A program made the translations under genes and the position numbers. The notes below the pieces were generated by a model. That model was not told the DNA's origin and did no database searches. It saw only the letters and a list, made by a program, of their open reading frames with translations. Below, piece by piece: positions 47,118-55,371 of a stretch of 64,000 bases of DNA; the first letter of the stretch is position 1, and every line of letters starts with the position of its first letter. This stretch comes from Candidatus Accumulibacter appositus. Its GTDB lineage: Bacteria; Pseudomonadota; Gammaproteobacteria; Burkholderiales; Rhodocyclaceae. The stretch covers positions 1 through 64,000 of the forward strand of contig JEMX01000002.1 in the NCBI GenBank assembly GCA_000585055.1, given 5' to 3'.

Positions 47118-48326
47118 ATGCCCTCCTCTTTCCCGCCCTCTCCCCCCAGAATTCGCCTGGCCACCGTCCTGAGCGCCACAGTGCTCGTGCTCGGCGCCGC
47201 CTTCGCTGCCTTTTATTTCGCCTCCGGCCGCGCCAACAGCGCCGGCAGCGGCGAGGCCAAAGCGGCCATCGCGACGCCTGCTGCGAAACGTGCCGCGCTG
47301 GCGGTACGCACCATACAACCGCAAGAGGTGAACTGGCCGCAGCAGATCAACGTCAGTGGCGGTATCTTTCCCTGGCAGGAAGCAATCATCGCCGCGGAGA
47401 CCAGCGGCTTGCGCGTAGTCAAGGTCGCCGAGGACGTGGGCAGCATCGTCCGCCGTGGTCAATTGCTCGCCGAGCTCTCGCGCGACAGCGTCGAAGCCAG
47501 CCTCGCCCAGCAGGAAGCAAACCTTGCCAAAGCCAGGGCCGCCGTCGCCGAAGCCAAGGCCAACGGCGATCGCGCACGCCGGGTCAAGGGCAGCGGCGCG
47601 ATGTCGGAGCAGCAGATCAACCAGTACCTGAGCGCCGAAGAGAGCGCCAAAGCGTCCGTCGCCGCCGCCGCGGCAGCGCTGAAGAGCGAACGCGTCCGGC
47701 TCGATCAGACGCGCATCGTCGCCCCTGACGACGGGGTGATCAGTAGCCGCAGCGCCACGCTGGGCAGCGTCGTACAAGCCGGCAACGAGCTGTTCCGCAT
47801 GCTGCGAGGCAATCGGCTCGAGTGGCGTGCCGAGGTTTCGGCCGAGCAACTGGCACGACTTGCGCCCGGGCAAACGGCCCAACTGCGCCTGGCCGATGGT
47901 TCGCAGATCGAGGGCAGCGTGCGCATGCTGGCCCCGACGCTCGACCCCGCCACCCGCAAGGCGCTGGTCTACATCGACCTGCCGGCCGACAGTGCTGCAC
48001 GCGCCGGCATGTTTGCCAGCGGCGAGATTCTCACCGGCAGCGCAACGGCAAGCGCGCTGCCGTCATCAACGGTGATCCTGCGCGACGGTCACAGCTACGT
48101 TTTCCAGGTCGACGCGCAGGACATCGTGCGCCAGATCAAGGTCGACACCGGCCGCCGCCAGGACGGCCAGGTCGAAATCCTCAACCCGCTGCCGACTGAC
48201 GCGCGCATCGTCGCCAGTGGTGGCGCTTTCCTCAACGATGGCGATACGGTGCGCGTCGAAGCGGCACCCGTCATGGCGGTGGGCGCAGCGGCGCAAACCG
48301 CCGCGCCGGCAGAGGCGGCGAAATGA
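47118..48326 (+). CDS. RND efflux periplasmic adaptor (membrane fusion protein)
   Basis: 402 residues. A single N-terminal membrane helix (TVLVLGAAFAAFYFAS) without lipobox is followed by a lipoyl/barrel-sandwich half (GIFPWQEAIIAAETSGLRV). An alpha-helical hairpin (~115-180, Ala-rich) comes next, then the second lipoyl half (RLDQTRIVAPDDGVISSRSA) and a beta-barrel (AEVSAEQLARLAPGQ). It ends in a low-complexity Ala tail. It links an RND pump to an outer-membrane channel; no TolC-type gene is adjacent. It overlaps the pump gene by 4 bp. Confidence 0.92.
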   Translation: MPSSFPPSPPRIRLATVLSATVLVLGAAFAAFYFASGRANSAGSGEAKAAIATPAAKRAALAVRTIQPQEVNWPQQINVSGGIFPWQEAIIAAETSGLRVVKVAEDVGSIVRRGQLLAELSRDSVEASLAQQEANLAKARAAVAEAKANGDRARRVKGSGAMSEQQINQYLSAEESAKASVAAAAAALKSERVRLDQTRIVAPDDGVISSRSATLGSVVQAGNELFRMLRGNRLEWRAEVSAEQLARLAPGQTAQLRLADGSQIEGSVRMLAPTLDPATRKALVYIDLPADSAARAGMFASGEILTGSATASALPSSTVILRDGHSYVFQVDAQDIVRQIKVDTGRRQDGQVEILNPLPTDARIVASGGAFLNDGDTVRVEAAPVMAVGAAAQTAAPAEAAK

Positions 48327-51025
48327 ACTTCTCCGCCTGGTCGATCCGCAACCCGGTTCCGGCGCTGCTGCTCTTTGGGCTACTGACTTTCCTCGGCATC
48401 AGCAGCTTCCGCTCGCTGGGCATCCAGAACTTCCCCGATATCGAACTGCCGACGATCACCATCGCTGCCACCTACGAAGGCGTCGCGCCGGCGCAGATGG
48501 AAACCGAGGTGGCGCGCAAGATCGAGGATCAGGTGGCCTCGCTCGGCGGTATCGAACACATCACCACGACGCTCACCGACGGCTCGGCATCGATCAAGGT
48601 TGCTTTCAACATCGACAAGAACGCCGAAGTGGCGCTCAACGAGGTGCGCAACGCGATCGATAGCGTGCGCGCCGACCTGCCAGCAGCGATGCGCGACCCG
48701 GTGGTCTCCAAGGTCACCACCTCGGGTAGCGCCATCCTGACCTACGCCGTGCGCTCGGAGCGGTTCGACGAAGAGGCGCTTTCGTGGTTCGTCGACAACG
48801 ACGTCGCCAAGGCGATGCTGGCCGTCAAGGGCGTCGGCAAGGTCGCACGCATCGGCGGCGTCGACCGCGAAGTGCAGGTCGACCTGGACACCGCCCGCCT
48901 GGCCGCACTGGGCGTCACCGCCGGCGAGGTCTCGAACCTGCTGCGGCAAGTGCAGCAGGACGCCTCCGGCGGCCGCGGCGACATCGGCAGCGGAATCCAG
49001 TCGGTACGCACCCTGGCCGCGGTCGGCACCGTCGCCGACATCGCGGCGCTCGAGATTCCGCTCGCCGGCGGGCGCAGCGCCCGCCTCGGCGACGTGGCCA
49101 GGGTCCGCGACGGCGTCGCCGAGCGCAGCAGCATCACCCTGCTTGACGGCCAGCCGGTGGTCAGCTTCGAAGTCACGCGCATCCGGGGCGCCAGCGAAGT
49201 CGCCGTCGCCGAAGGCGTACGGCAAGCGGTGGTCAAGCTGCAGGCGAAAAACCCGCAAGTGCTGATAGAGGAGGCCTTCAACACCGTCGCCCCAGTACAG
49301 GACAACTTCGACGGCTCGATGGAATTGCTCTACGAAGGCGCCTTCCTGGCCATCCTGGTGGTCTGGTGGTTCCTGCGCGACTGGCGTGCGACGCTGGTTT
49401 CGGCGGCGGCACTGCCACTGTCGATCATCCCCACCTTCGCCGCCATGTACTTCTTCGACTTCAGCCTCAATACGCTGACCCTGCTGGCCCTGGCCCTGGT
49501 CGTCGGCATCCTGGTGGACGACGCGATCGTCGAAATCGAGAACATCGTCCGGCATTTGCACATGGGCAAGACACCGATCGAGGCTGCCACAGAGGCGGCC
49601 GACGAGATCGGTCTGGCGGTGATCGCCACCACCTTCACCCTGGTCGCGGTCTTCCTGCCCACCGCTTTCATGGGCGGCGTGCCGGGGAAATTCTTCAAGC
49701 AGTTCGGGATAACCGCGGCCGTCTCGGTGCTCGCCTCGCTGCTCGTCGCGCGCCTGTTGACGCCGATGATGGCCGCCTACTTTCTCAAGCCGCACGGCGC
49801 GCAGCCTACCGACAGCCGACTGATGAGCCGTTTTCTCGCCGCCGCCAGTTGGTGCCTCACGCATCGCAAGACGACGGCGCTGGCCGCAATCCTGTTTTTC
49901 GTCGGCTCGCTGGCGCTGCTGCCGCTGCTGCCGACCGGCTTCGTCCCCGCCGCGGACCGCGCCCAGACCAAGGTGAGCATCGAACTACAACCGGGGAGCA
50001 CCCTCAACGAGACCCTGGCCATTGCCGCCCAGGCGCGCCGCCTGCTCGAGGAAATGCCCGAAGTGACGGGCGTGTTCAGCGCCGTCGGCCGCAGTTCGGG
50101 CGGCAATGACGGACCGTTCTCGGGCAGCGCCAGCAGCGATGTGCGCAAGGCGACGCTGACCGTCAGCCTGATTTCCCGCCACGAGCGCGCCAAGCAAAGC
50201 GCCGTCGAAGCCGAGATTCGCAAGCGCATGGCCGTCCTCCCCGGTGCCCGCGTATCGGTCGGCGCCGGCCAGACCGGTGAAAACCTGAAGCTGGTTCTCG
50301 CTGGCGAGGATCCGGAAGCCCTGCGCCTGGCCAGCCAGGCCGTCACCACCGAGTTGCGCACGCTCAAGGGCATCGGCAACGTCACCTCCGGCGCCAGCCT
50401 GCAGCGTCCCGAGATCCACATCACGCCCGATTTCGCCCGTGCCGCCGACCTCGGTGTCACCGCCGCCGCCATGGCCAGCGGCATCCGCATCGCGACCACC
50501 GGCGATTACGATGCCAACCTTCCCAAGCTCAACCTCGCGCAGCGTCAGATCCCGATCCGCGTCCGCCTCGACGAGGCCCTGCGCCATGACCTCGACGCCG
50601 TACGCCAGTTGCGCGTACCGGCCAACACGGGTGCCGTACCGCTGGAAGTGGTCGCCGACATCCGCCTGGGCAGCGGCCCGGCACAGATCGACCGCCTCGA
50701 CCGCCAGCGTAACGTGACCATCGACGTCGAACTCGGCAACCGCGACCTCGGCGCGGTCGTCGCCGAAGCCAACAAGTTGCCGGCGCTGAAAGGCCTGCCG
50801 CCGGGAATCAGCCGCCCGCCGTCGGGCGACGCCGAGCGCATGGCCGAGTTCTTTGGCAGCTTCGGTTCGGCGATGCTGATTGGCGGGCTGCTGACTTCTA
50901 CAGTGCTCAGTTTGCTGGTAATTCCGGTGGTGTTTACCTATGTGGAGGATCTGCTGCTGTTGCTGAAGCGGCTTGCCGGGTGCTTGCATCGGGCGAATCA
51001 TGGGGTGGCCACGGCGGGGTCGTGA
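48323..51025 (+). CDS. RND efflux pump, HAE1-like, with internal deletion of membrane helices
   Basis: 900 residues against ~1020-1050 for the family. The first half is normal: FSAWSIRNPVPALLLFGLLT, TM4 with the proton-relay pair D399-D400 (GILVDDAIVEIEN), and the porter domains. After the second porter domain, GDAERMAEFFGSFGSAM should enter TM8 and be followed by TM9-TM11. Instead it joins directly to IGGLLTSTVLSLLVIPVVF, the TM12 region, at about nt 50870-50885. About 120-130 residues, including the TM10 Lys and TM11 Arg of the proton relay, are absent while the frame is kept. The last 50 codons use far fewer C-ending codons than the rest. It is probably non-functional. Confidence 0.85.
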   Translation: MNFSAWSIRNPVPALLLFGLLTFLGISSFRSLGIQNFPDIELPTITIAATYEGVAPAQMETEVARKIEDQVASLGGIEHITTTLTDGSASIKVAFNIDKNAEVALNEVRNAIDSVRADLPAAMRDPVVSKVTTSGSAILTYAVRSERFDEEALSWFVDNDVAKAMLAVKGVGKVARIGGVDREVQVDLDTARLAALGVTAGEVSNLLRQVQQDASGGRGDIGSGIQSVRTLAAVGTVADIAALEIPLAGGRSARLGDVARVRDGVAERSSITLLDGQPVVSFEVTRIRGASEVAVAEGVRQAVVKLQAKNPQVLIEEAFNTVAPVQDNFDGSMELLYEGAFLAILVVWWFLRDWRATLVSAAALPLSIIPTFAAMYFFDFSLNTLTLLALALVVGILVDDAIVEIENIVRHLHMGKTPIEAATEAADEIGLAVIATTFTLVAVFLPTAFMGGVPGKFFKQFGITAAVSVLASLLVARLLTPMMAAYFLKPHGAQPTDSRLMSRFLAAASWCLTHRKTTALAAILFFVGSLALLPLLPTGFVPAADRAQTKVSIELQPGSTLNETLAIAAQARRLLEEMPEVTGVFSAVGRSSGGNDGPFSGSASSDVRKATLTVSLISRHERAKQSAVEAEIRKRMAVLPGARVSVGAGQTGENLKLVLAGEDPEALRLASQAVTTELRTLKGIGNVTSGASLQRPEIHITPDFARAADLGVTAAAMASGIRIATTGDYDANLPKLNLAQRQIPIRVRLDEALRHDLDAVRQLRVPANTGAVPLEVVADIRLGSGPAQIDRLDRQRNVTIDVELGNRDLGAVVAEANKLPALKGLPPGISRPPSGDAERMAEFFGSFGSAMLIGGLLTSTVLSLLVIPVVFTYVEDLLLLLKRLAGCLHRANHGVATAGS

Positions 51026-51129
51026 AGGGCTGCGAGGCAAAAGGAAAGATCTGACCCCATGCGCGGAATTTTGCGCCACATGGAAAGCATGGCATACTGC
51101 GTCGCAAATGTAATGCAAGAGGGCGTCAT

Positions 51130-51408
51130 ATGAAAACAGCGACAATTCCATCTCTGCGCGTCGATCCCAAGCTCCGCCAATCGGCCGAGAGCGTGCTGTA
51201 TGAAGGCGAAAGCCTATCGGGCTTTGTCGAACAGGCCATTCGCACCACCATTGAACATCGGCAAGCCCAGCGCGAATTCATCGCACGCGGCCTGGCTGCG
51301 CGCGACACGGCTCAGCGCACGGGCGTCTACATCGAAGCGGTTGCCGTCGTGAATCGGCTCGAAGCCATGCTGGATCAAGCCAAATCCGGTACCAAACCCT
51401 CTCGGTGA
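51130..51408 (+). CDS. Ribbon-helix-helix type antitoxin
   Basis: 92 residues. The N terminus ATIPSLRVDPKLRQSAESVL, then EGESLSGFVEQAIRTTI, fits a MetJ/Arc-type DNA-binding fold. The C-terminal part (~55-92) would wrap the toxin. It overlaps the downstream RelE/ParE gene by 4 bp, the classical antitoxin-first order. The AAGAGGG upstream supports this ATG. It probably represses its own promoter. Confidence 0.8.
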   Translation: MKTATIPSLRVDPKLRQSAESVLYEGESLSGFVEQAIRTTIEHRQAQREFIARGLAARDTAQRTGVYIEAVAVVNRLEAMLDQAKSGTKPSR

Positions 51409-51713
51409 ATTACCGCGTACGCTTTACGGCAGAGGCAGAAGCCGACCTGCTCAGGCTTTACGACTTTATCCTCGATCGCGATGCTGCCGACTGGTCGGTC
51501 GCTGACCGGGCTCTCGAAGCCATCAAGGCGGGTATTCGCACCCTTGAGCTGATGCCGTTTAACTGCCGCAAGGCGGAGGGCGGTTCGCCTTTTCTGCGTG
51601 AGTTGCTCATTCCGTTTGGCGCAGCCGGATATGTGGCGTTGTTCGAGATCGACAACGCAGAAACCATTACCGTACTTGCACTCCGACACCAGCGCGAGAG
51701 CGACTACCACTAG
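51405..51713 (+). CDS. RelE/ParE family toxin
   Basis: 102 residues from a GTG overlapping the antitoxin stop (GTGA). Family features are YRVRFTAEAEADLLRLYDFI, the central GIRTLELMPFNCRK, FLRELLIPFGAAGYVALFEI and the terminal LALRHQRESDYH. It could be an mRNA interferase (RelE) or a gyrase poison (ParE); the DYH ending and RHH partner slightly favour ParE. The pair sits in a small accessory patch between the RND genes and the decayed DUF4160/DUF2442 remnants. Confidence 0.85.
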   Translation: MNYRVRFTAEAEADLLRLYDFILDRDAADWSVADRALEAIKAGIRTLELMPFNCRKAEGGSPFLRELLIPFGAAGYVALFEIDNAETITVLALRHQRESDYH

Positions 51714-51717
51714 CGAA

Positions 51718-51834
51718 TCGGTGCTGGCGGGACGGCGCTGCCAGTCCGGGCGGGAATTGGCCGACGCCGAGCGTGTCGTCGCCCGCCACCTTGAGGAGCT
51801 CGTCGATGCCTGTCACAAACACTTTTGCGGTTGA
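51718..51834 (+). pseudogene. C-terminal remnant of a DUF4160-type protein
   Basis: The plus-strand frame ending at 51834 reads GRELADAERVVARHLEELVD followed by ACHKHFCG and a stop. This resembles the usual DUF4160 ending (relation to ...VxxHxxELLxAWxxYF). The N-terminal half, including the HxPPH-type region, is absent, and no start codon in family position is present. Its stop overlaps the start of the DUF2442 gene, as in intact pairs. Identification is by eye and moderate. Confidence 0.55.
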
Positions 51835-51967
51835 AATCACGCACGTTTCGAAAAACGGTTTTTGGCTGCTGCTCGGGGATGAGAAGCTTTTGTTGCCGTT
51901 CTTCGAGTTCCCCTGGTTCCGGCAGGCCACCATCGAGCAACACGACCACCGTCTTTCGGCGCATTAG
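51806..51967 (+). pseudogene. Truncated DUF2442 protein
   Basis: From ATG 51806 the frame gives 53 residues: VEITHVSKNGFWLLLGDEKL, then LLPFFEFPWFRQATIEQ, which is the core of DUF2442. Intact members continue for 25-40 residues with an HLYWPDLDVDL-like ending. Here a TAG follows LSAH and the downstream DNA does not continue the family. It is probably decayed together with the DUF4160 remnant. DUF4160/DUF2442 pairs behave like toxin-antitoxin-type modules by context, but the function is not established. Confidence 0.6.
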
Positions 51968-52097
51968 CAGAAGCTTGCGACTGTTGCCCTCGCAGGAATG
52001 CTGAGGCGCTTCTACCCGAACGCCCCAGGGATTTTGGCGGCATCGGGGTCCAGCGAGGACTTCACAAGTCCAATATGTGCCCCCCTAGCCAAACGCT

Positions 52098-52616
52098 TCA
52101 GTATCTGACCGCCGACCCCTTCCAGGACGCCTCCCGCGGTCGCGCCCGGGCCATGGCCTGTGCCGCTGAACACCAGCCGTCGCAGCCATTGCGCCCCGGG
52201 CGCCCGCGCAGCAGATTCAGGAGGCCCTTGCACCTGGCGTAGAAACGGAAGAAGCGCAGCACGAACGCTTTCTCGGCCACAGTCGGCGGATGGGCGCAGC
52301 ACACCAGTTTGTCGTCGACCATGCCGCGGTCGGTCTGCGTGATCGCACCCCAAGCTTTGACCCGTATGCGCGTACCGACGGGCAGACGCGGCCCGAGTAC
52401 CAGCGCATCCAGGAGATCGCCTTCCAGCCCCAGGTAGTTCGGCACCGAGCCGTAATTGAAGGGACAGGGAAAAGGCGAAACGAAATCGATGCGACCGATG
52501 GAGCCGCGCTTGAGAAAACTGCCGCGCGGCACTTCGATTACCACGTCAAGTTCCAGTTCCGGGGACTCGCTGGCCACGGCGCCGGACGGCGCTGATGGTG
52601 TCGTCGCATTGCTCAT
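52098..52616 (-). CDS. Inorganic pyrophosphatase-like protein
   Basis: 172 residues from ATG 52616. The OB-fold core is visible: VVIEVPRGSFLKR, FPCPFNYGSVPNYLGLEGDL, LDALVLGPRL, and QTDRGMVDDKLVC. These supply most family I metal-binding acids (the DxxxD region, then D...DDK). The lysine-glutamate pair after the first strand and the Arg before the NYG segment are replaced, so it is an atypical member. It may hydrolyse pyrophosphate or a related phosphoanhydride. It is divergent from the flavoprotein gene by 165 bp. Confidence 0.7.
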   Translation of the reverse strand: MSNATTPSAPSGAVASESPELELDVVIEVPRGSFLKRGSIGRIDFVSPFPCPFNYGSVPNYLGLEGDLLDALVLGPRLPVGTRIRVKAWGAITQTDRGMVDDKLVCCAHPPTVAEKAFVLRFFRFYARCKGLLNLLRGRPGRNGCDGWCSAAQAMARARPREASWKGSAVRY

Positions 52617-52781
52617 CGGGCCATCGTAACCCAACCCGCACTGGCGTGCTCCAGGAAAGCGACGAGCTGGCGGCAGAGCAGCACGCGCTGCTAGAATGGG
52701 TACCCGAAAGATTTCCAATACGCTCTGCTGCACCTCTTCGTCACTTCTTCGGATTCTGCGCAGTTTTCTCCGGCCTCGCTG

Positions 52782-54098
52782 ATGCATCGCTACGTCTACG
52801 CCCTGCTGGCACTGCTCAGCGCCGCCTGGGTCAGCAGCCAACCGCTGGCCGCCCTGTTCAGCCCTTCCCCCGACCGCCCATGGGCCATATACCTGGCGCT
52901 GCTTTACGGCAGCGGCTATTTGTCGGCGACGATGATGTCGGCGGCCATGCTGTTGGCACTGCGCGGACCGCGGCTGGAATCGCTGTTCGGAGGTCTCGAC
53001 CAGTTGTACCGGGTACACCGACAGGTGGCGCTGCTGGCTGTCGGCCTGGGTGCTGCTCACTACGCGATCAAACTCGGCAGCAAGGCCCTGCGCCGTGCCG
53101 GCCTGCTCGACAAGCCTGAAGATGCCAGAAGCCTGTCGGTGAAGCTGTTCGATTCCTGGCACTCGATCGCCAAGGACTTCGGCGAATGGGGTCTATATCT
53201 GGCGCTCGCACTGGTCGCAGTGGCTCTCCTGCGACGCATTCCCTACCGGCACTTTGCGCGCCTCCACCGGCTGATGCCATTGGTTTTCCTGCTGGTCGCG
53301 GTGCACTCGGTGGTGTTCATGCCGGCCCCGTACTGGACCGGCGTCGCCGGCCCTCTGGCCGCGCTGCTGATGACCGGCGGCGCAGTCGCCGCCCTTCTCT
53401 CGGTCGCCGGATGGATCGGTACACGCCGCCGCACCCGCGGCGAGATCAGCGAAGTCCACCCGATCGGCCTGGGTGTACTCGAAGTGCGTGCGCGACTATC
53501 CGAGGACTGGAAGGGTCACCAGAGCGGCCAGTTCGCGCTGGTGACTTTCGACACCCGCGAAGGCGCGCACCCGTTCACCATCGCCTCGGGATGGCAGGGT
53601 GACGGCCACGTACGCTTTGCCATCAAGAGCCTCGGCGACTACACGCGCACACTGCCGAGCCGACTGCGGGTCGGCGACCCGATCATCGTCGAAGGCCCCT
53701 ACGGCTGCTTCGATTTTGTCCCCGAACAGACGCGGCAGATCTGGATCGCCGGCGGCATCGGCCTGACCCCCTTTGTCGCCCGCCTCGAAACACTCGCCGC
53801 AGAGAACACCGGCCATCCGCCAGTGGACCTGTTCTACAGCACCCGCCAGGCCGATCCAGAGATTGTCGCGCGCCTGAACGCCATCGCCGACGCCGCAAAA
53901 GTCCGCCTGCATGTCCTCGACAGCAGTCGTGGCGAGAGCTTGAGCGTCGAGCGCCTGATCGCCGAAGTACCGGCCTGGGCCGACGCCAGCATCTGGTTCT
54001 GCGGTCCGACGGGCTTCGGCCACGCCATGCGTGACGGATTGACCGCTCGCGGCCTTGCCCCCCGCGCTTTCCACCAGGAAGCCTTCGAATTTCGCTGA
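52782..54098 (+). CDS. Ferric-reductase-like transmembrane flavoprotein
   Basis: 438 residues. The N-terminal half has about six membrane helices with paired His (VHRQVALLAVGLGAAHYAIK and LHRLMPLVFLLVAVHSVVF), the heme ligands of the ferric reductase/NOX family. The C-terminal half is an FNR module: HPFTIASGWQ for FAD, and IWIAGGIGLTPFVARLETLA and WFCGPTGFGHAMRD for NAD(P). It would pass electrons across the inner membrane to metal or oxygen; the acceptor is unknown. It is divergent from the pyrophosphatase-like gene. Confidence 0.88.
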   Translation: MHRYVYALLALLSAAWVSSQPLAALFSPSPDRPWAIYLALLYGSGYLSATMMSAAMLLALRGPRLESLFGGLDQLYRVHRQVALLAVGLGAAHYAIKLGSKALRRAGLLDKPEDARSLSVKLFDSWHSIAKDFGEWGLYLALALVAVALLRRIPYRHFARLHRLMPLVFLLVAVHSVVFMPAPYWTGVAGPLAALLMTGGAVAALLSVAGWIGTRRRTRGEISEVHPIGLGVLEVRARLSEDWKGHQSGQFALVTFDTREGAHPFTIASGWQGDGHVRFAIKSLGDYTRTLPSRLRVGDPIIVEGPYGCFDFVPEQTRQIWIAGGIGLTPFVARLETLAAENTGHPPVDLFYSTRQADPEIVARLNAIADAAKVRLHVLDSSRGESLSVERLIAEVPAWADASIWFCGPTGFGHAMRDGLTARGLAPRAFHQEAFEFR

Positions 54099-54141
54099 AT
54101 CCCCGGCCTCCGTCCGCACCCTGGCAGCCTTCGTGCCTACA

Positions 54142-54318
54142 ATGTCCGCCGCAGCGACCCGCGGCAGCAAGATCGACGCCATCAGGAGCCTTCGTGTTGC
54201 CCGTGGCGCCGACCTCAAGGGCGCCAAGGAAATCGTCGAGGAATACCTGGAAAGAAGCGCGCAGGTAAAGAGCCGTATGGCCACCGCAAGCAAGGGTGGC
54301 GCGGGGAGCGGCATTTGA
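54142..54318 (+). CDS. Small L7/L12 C-terminal-domain-like protein
   Basis: 58 residues from ATG 54142; the frame is open upstream inside the flavoprotein gene. SKIDAIRSLRVARGADLKGA followed by KEIVEEYLE matches the helix-turn-helix of the ribosomal L7/L12 C-terminal domain (KxxAIRxxRxxTGxxLKxAKxxVE). It lacks the L12 N-terminal dimer domain. Such stand-alone miniproteins occur in other bacteria without a known role. It starts 44 bp after the flavoprotein stop. The real start is uncertain. Confidence 0.5.
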   Translation: MSAAATRGSKIDAIRSLRVARGADLKGAKEIVEEYLERSAQVKSRMATASKGGAGSGI

Positions 54319-54508
54319 CGTTGCGCCGTCGATCTGGAGGCCATTACGGCGTGACGGAGGCTTATCCGTGAAAAGGGCCCTATCGCGGCGTGGCGCAAGC
54401 TGCACCCGATCGAGCGCGAGCGCCGACACACGCCGGCGCGCAGGTCTTCGTCTCTTCCCCCCCCTCCGCCGTCTGCTCGGCCGGTCGAAGTGTCGGACGG
54501 CCAGAGCC
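54319..54508. other. Gap between L12-like gene and phosphodiesterase
   Basis: 190 bp between convergent genes. A short stretch reads as REKGPIAAWRKLHPIERERR on the plus strand, which looks protein-like but has no start codon and no recognised family. Otherwise nothing supported. Confidence 0.3.
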
Positions 54509-55276
54509 TCAGAACTCGAAAATCTGGTTGTTCTGCAGCCTCGCTGGCCTGAATTCGCCGGCGCAGGCCTCGATTTCAGCCATGGTCAATTCGGCCTGGC
54601 CGGGCTTGAGATGGCTGATATGGATCTCGGGCTTGATCGTCAGTTTGCGCAACTCGCTGGCGAGCAGACTCGGACAGAGGTGTTTGGAAACCTCGGCCAG
54701 CCGCTGTTCACGATTTGCGAAAGCTGTTTCGATCAACAGATAGCGCAAGTTGGCAATGCGGTTAACCACCGGCCAGAAAGCGTCATTGACCGTCGTATCG
54801 CCGGTAAACACCAGGCTGCCCGACCCCGAGTCAAGCTGATAGCCGACCGCGGGAACGGTATGCTCGGCGGGCAGCGCAGTAATCGTTCGCTCGCCGATGC
54901 GGACCGAACGCCCGAGATCGAGCGTCTGGTATTGCATGACTGCGTGCTCACGACTCGGGATAACGCTGAAATCAGGCCAGATGGCCCAGTTGAAAATGTG
55001 CTTGGCTATGATCGCCAGGGTGGCCGCCGTCGCATAGACCAGCAGCGGTTTCTCGCGCAAATCGCTGACCGAATCGATCAGCAGGGGCAGCGAGGCGATG
55101 TGATCGAGATGCGAGTGGGTCAGAAAGACATGATCGATGCGGGCCAGTTGCGCACGCGAGAGGTCCGCGACACCGGTTCCTGCATCGACGAGGATGTCGT
55201 CGTCGACCAGTATTGACGTGGTCCGCAAGTGGCCCCCGCCAATTCCGCCGCTACAGCCCAGAATCCTGACTCTCAT
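54509..55276 (-). CDS. Metallo-beta-lactamase-fold 3',5'-cyclic-nucleotide phosphodiesterase-like protein
   Basis: 255 residues from ATG 55276 (MRVRILGCSGGIGGG). The zinc motif reads FLTHSHLDHIASLPLLIDSV, as in class II cyclic nucleotide phosphodiesterases. Later ligands are in ALPAEHTVPAVGYQL, FTGDTTVND and ISHLKPGQ. The substrate is probably cAMP, but RNase Z-like relatives exist. If it acts on cAMP it would be relevant to Pil-Chp output, which in Pseudomonas runs through cAMP. It lies 95 bp downstream of the FHA gene in the same direction. Confidence 0.8.
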   Translation of the reverse strand: MRVRILGCSGGIGGGHLRTTSILVDDDILVDAGTGVADLSRAQLARIDHVFLTHSHLDHIASLPLLIDSVSDLREKPLLVYATAATLAIIAKHIFNWAIWPDFSVIPSREHAVMQYQTLDLGRSVRIGERTITALPAEHTVPAVGYQLDSGSGSLVFTGDTTVNDAFWPVVNRIANLRYLLIETAFANREQRLAEVSKHLCPSLLASELRKLTIKPEIHISHLKPGQAELTMAEIEACAGEFRPARLQNNQIFEF

Positions 55277-55371
55277 TTTCGCTCCGCTGCAACCCTCCGT
55301 TCTCGGTTTCCGCCGCATGCCGCCGCAGCGGCACCGTCTGGCGCGCCACTCAGGCAGGAAACGGTCGCCCG

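Noticed and set aside
48380-49864. 494-codon minus-strand frame inside the RND pump
   Set aside because: Shadow of the conserved pump gene; Asp/Gln/His-rich composition typical of antisense GC frames.
51041-51060. AAGATCTGACCCC-type string after the RND gene, reminiscent of repeats near REP-type transposases
   Set aside because: A single short copy with no transposase nearby; too little to call an element.
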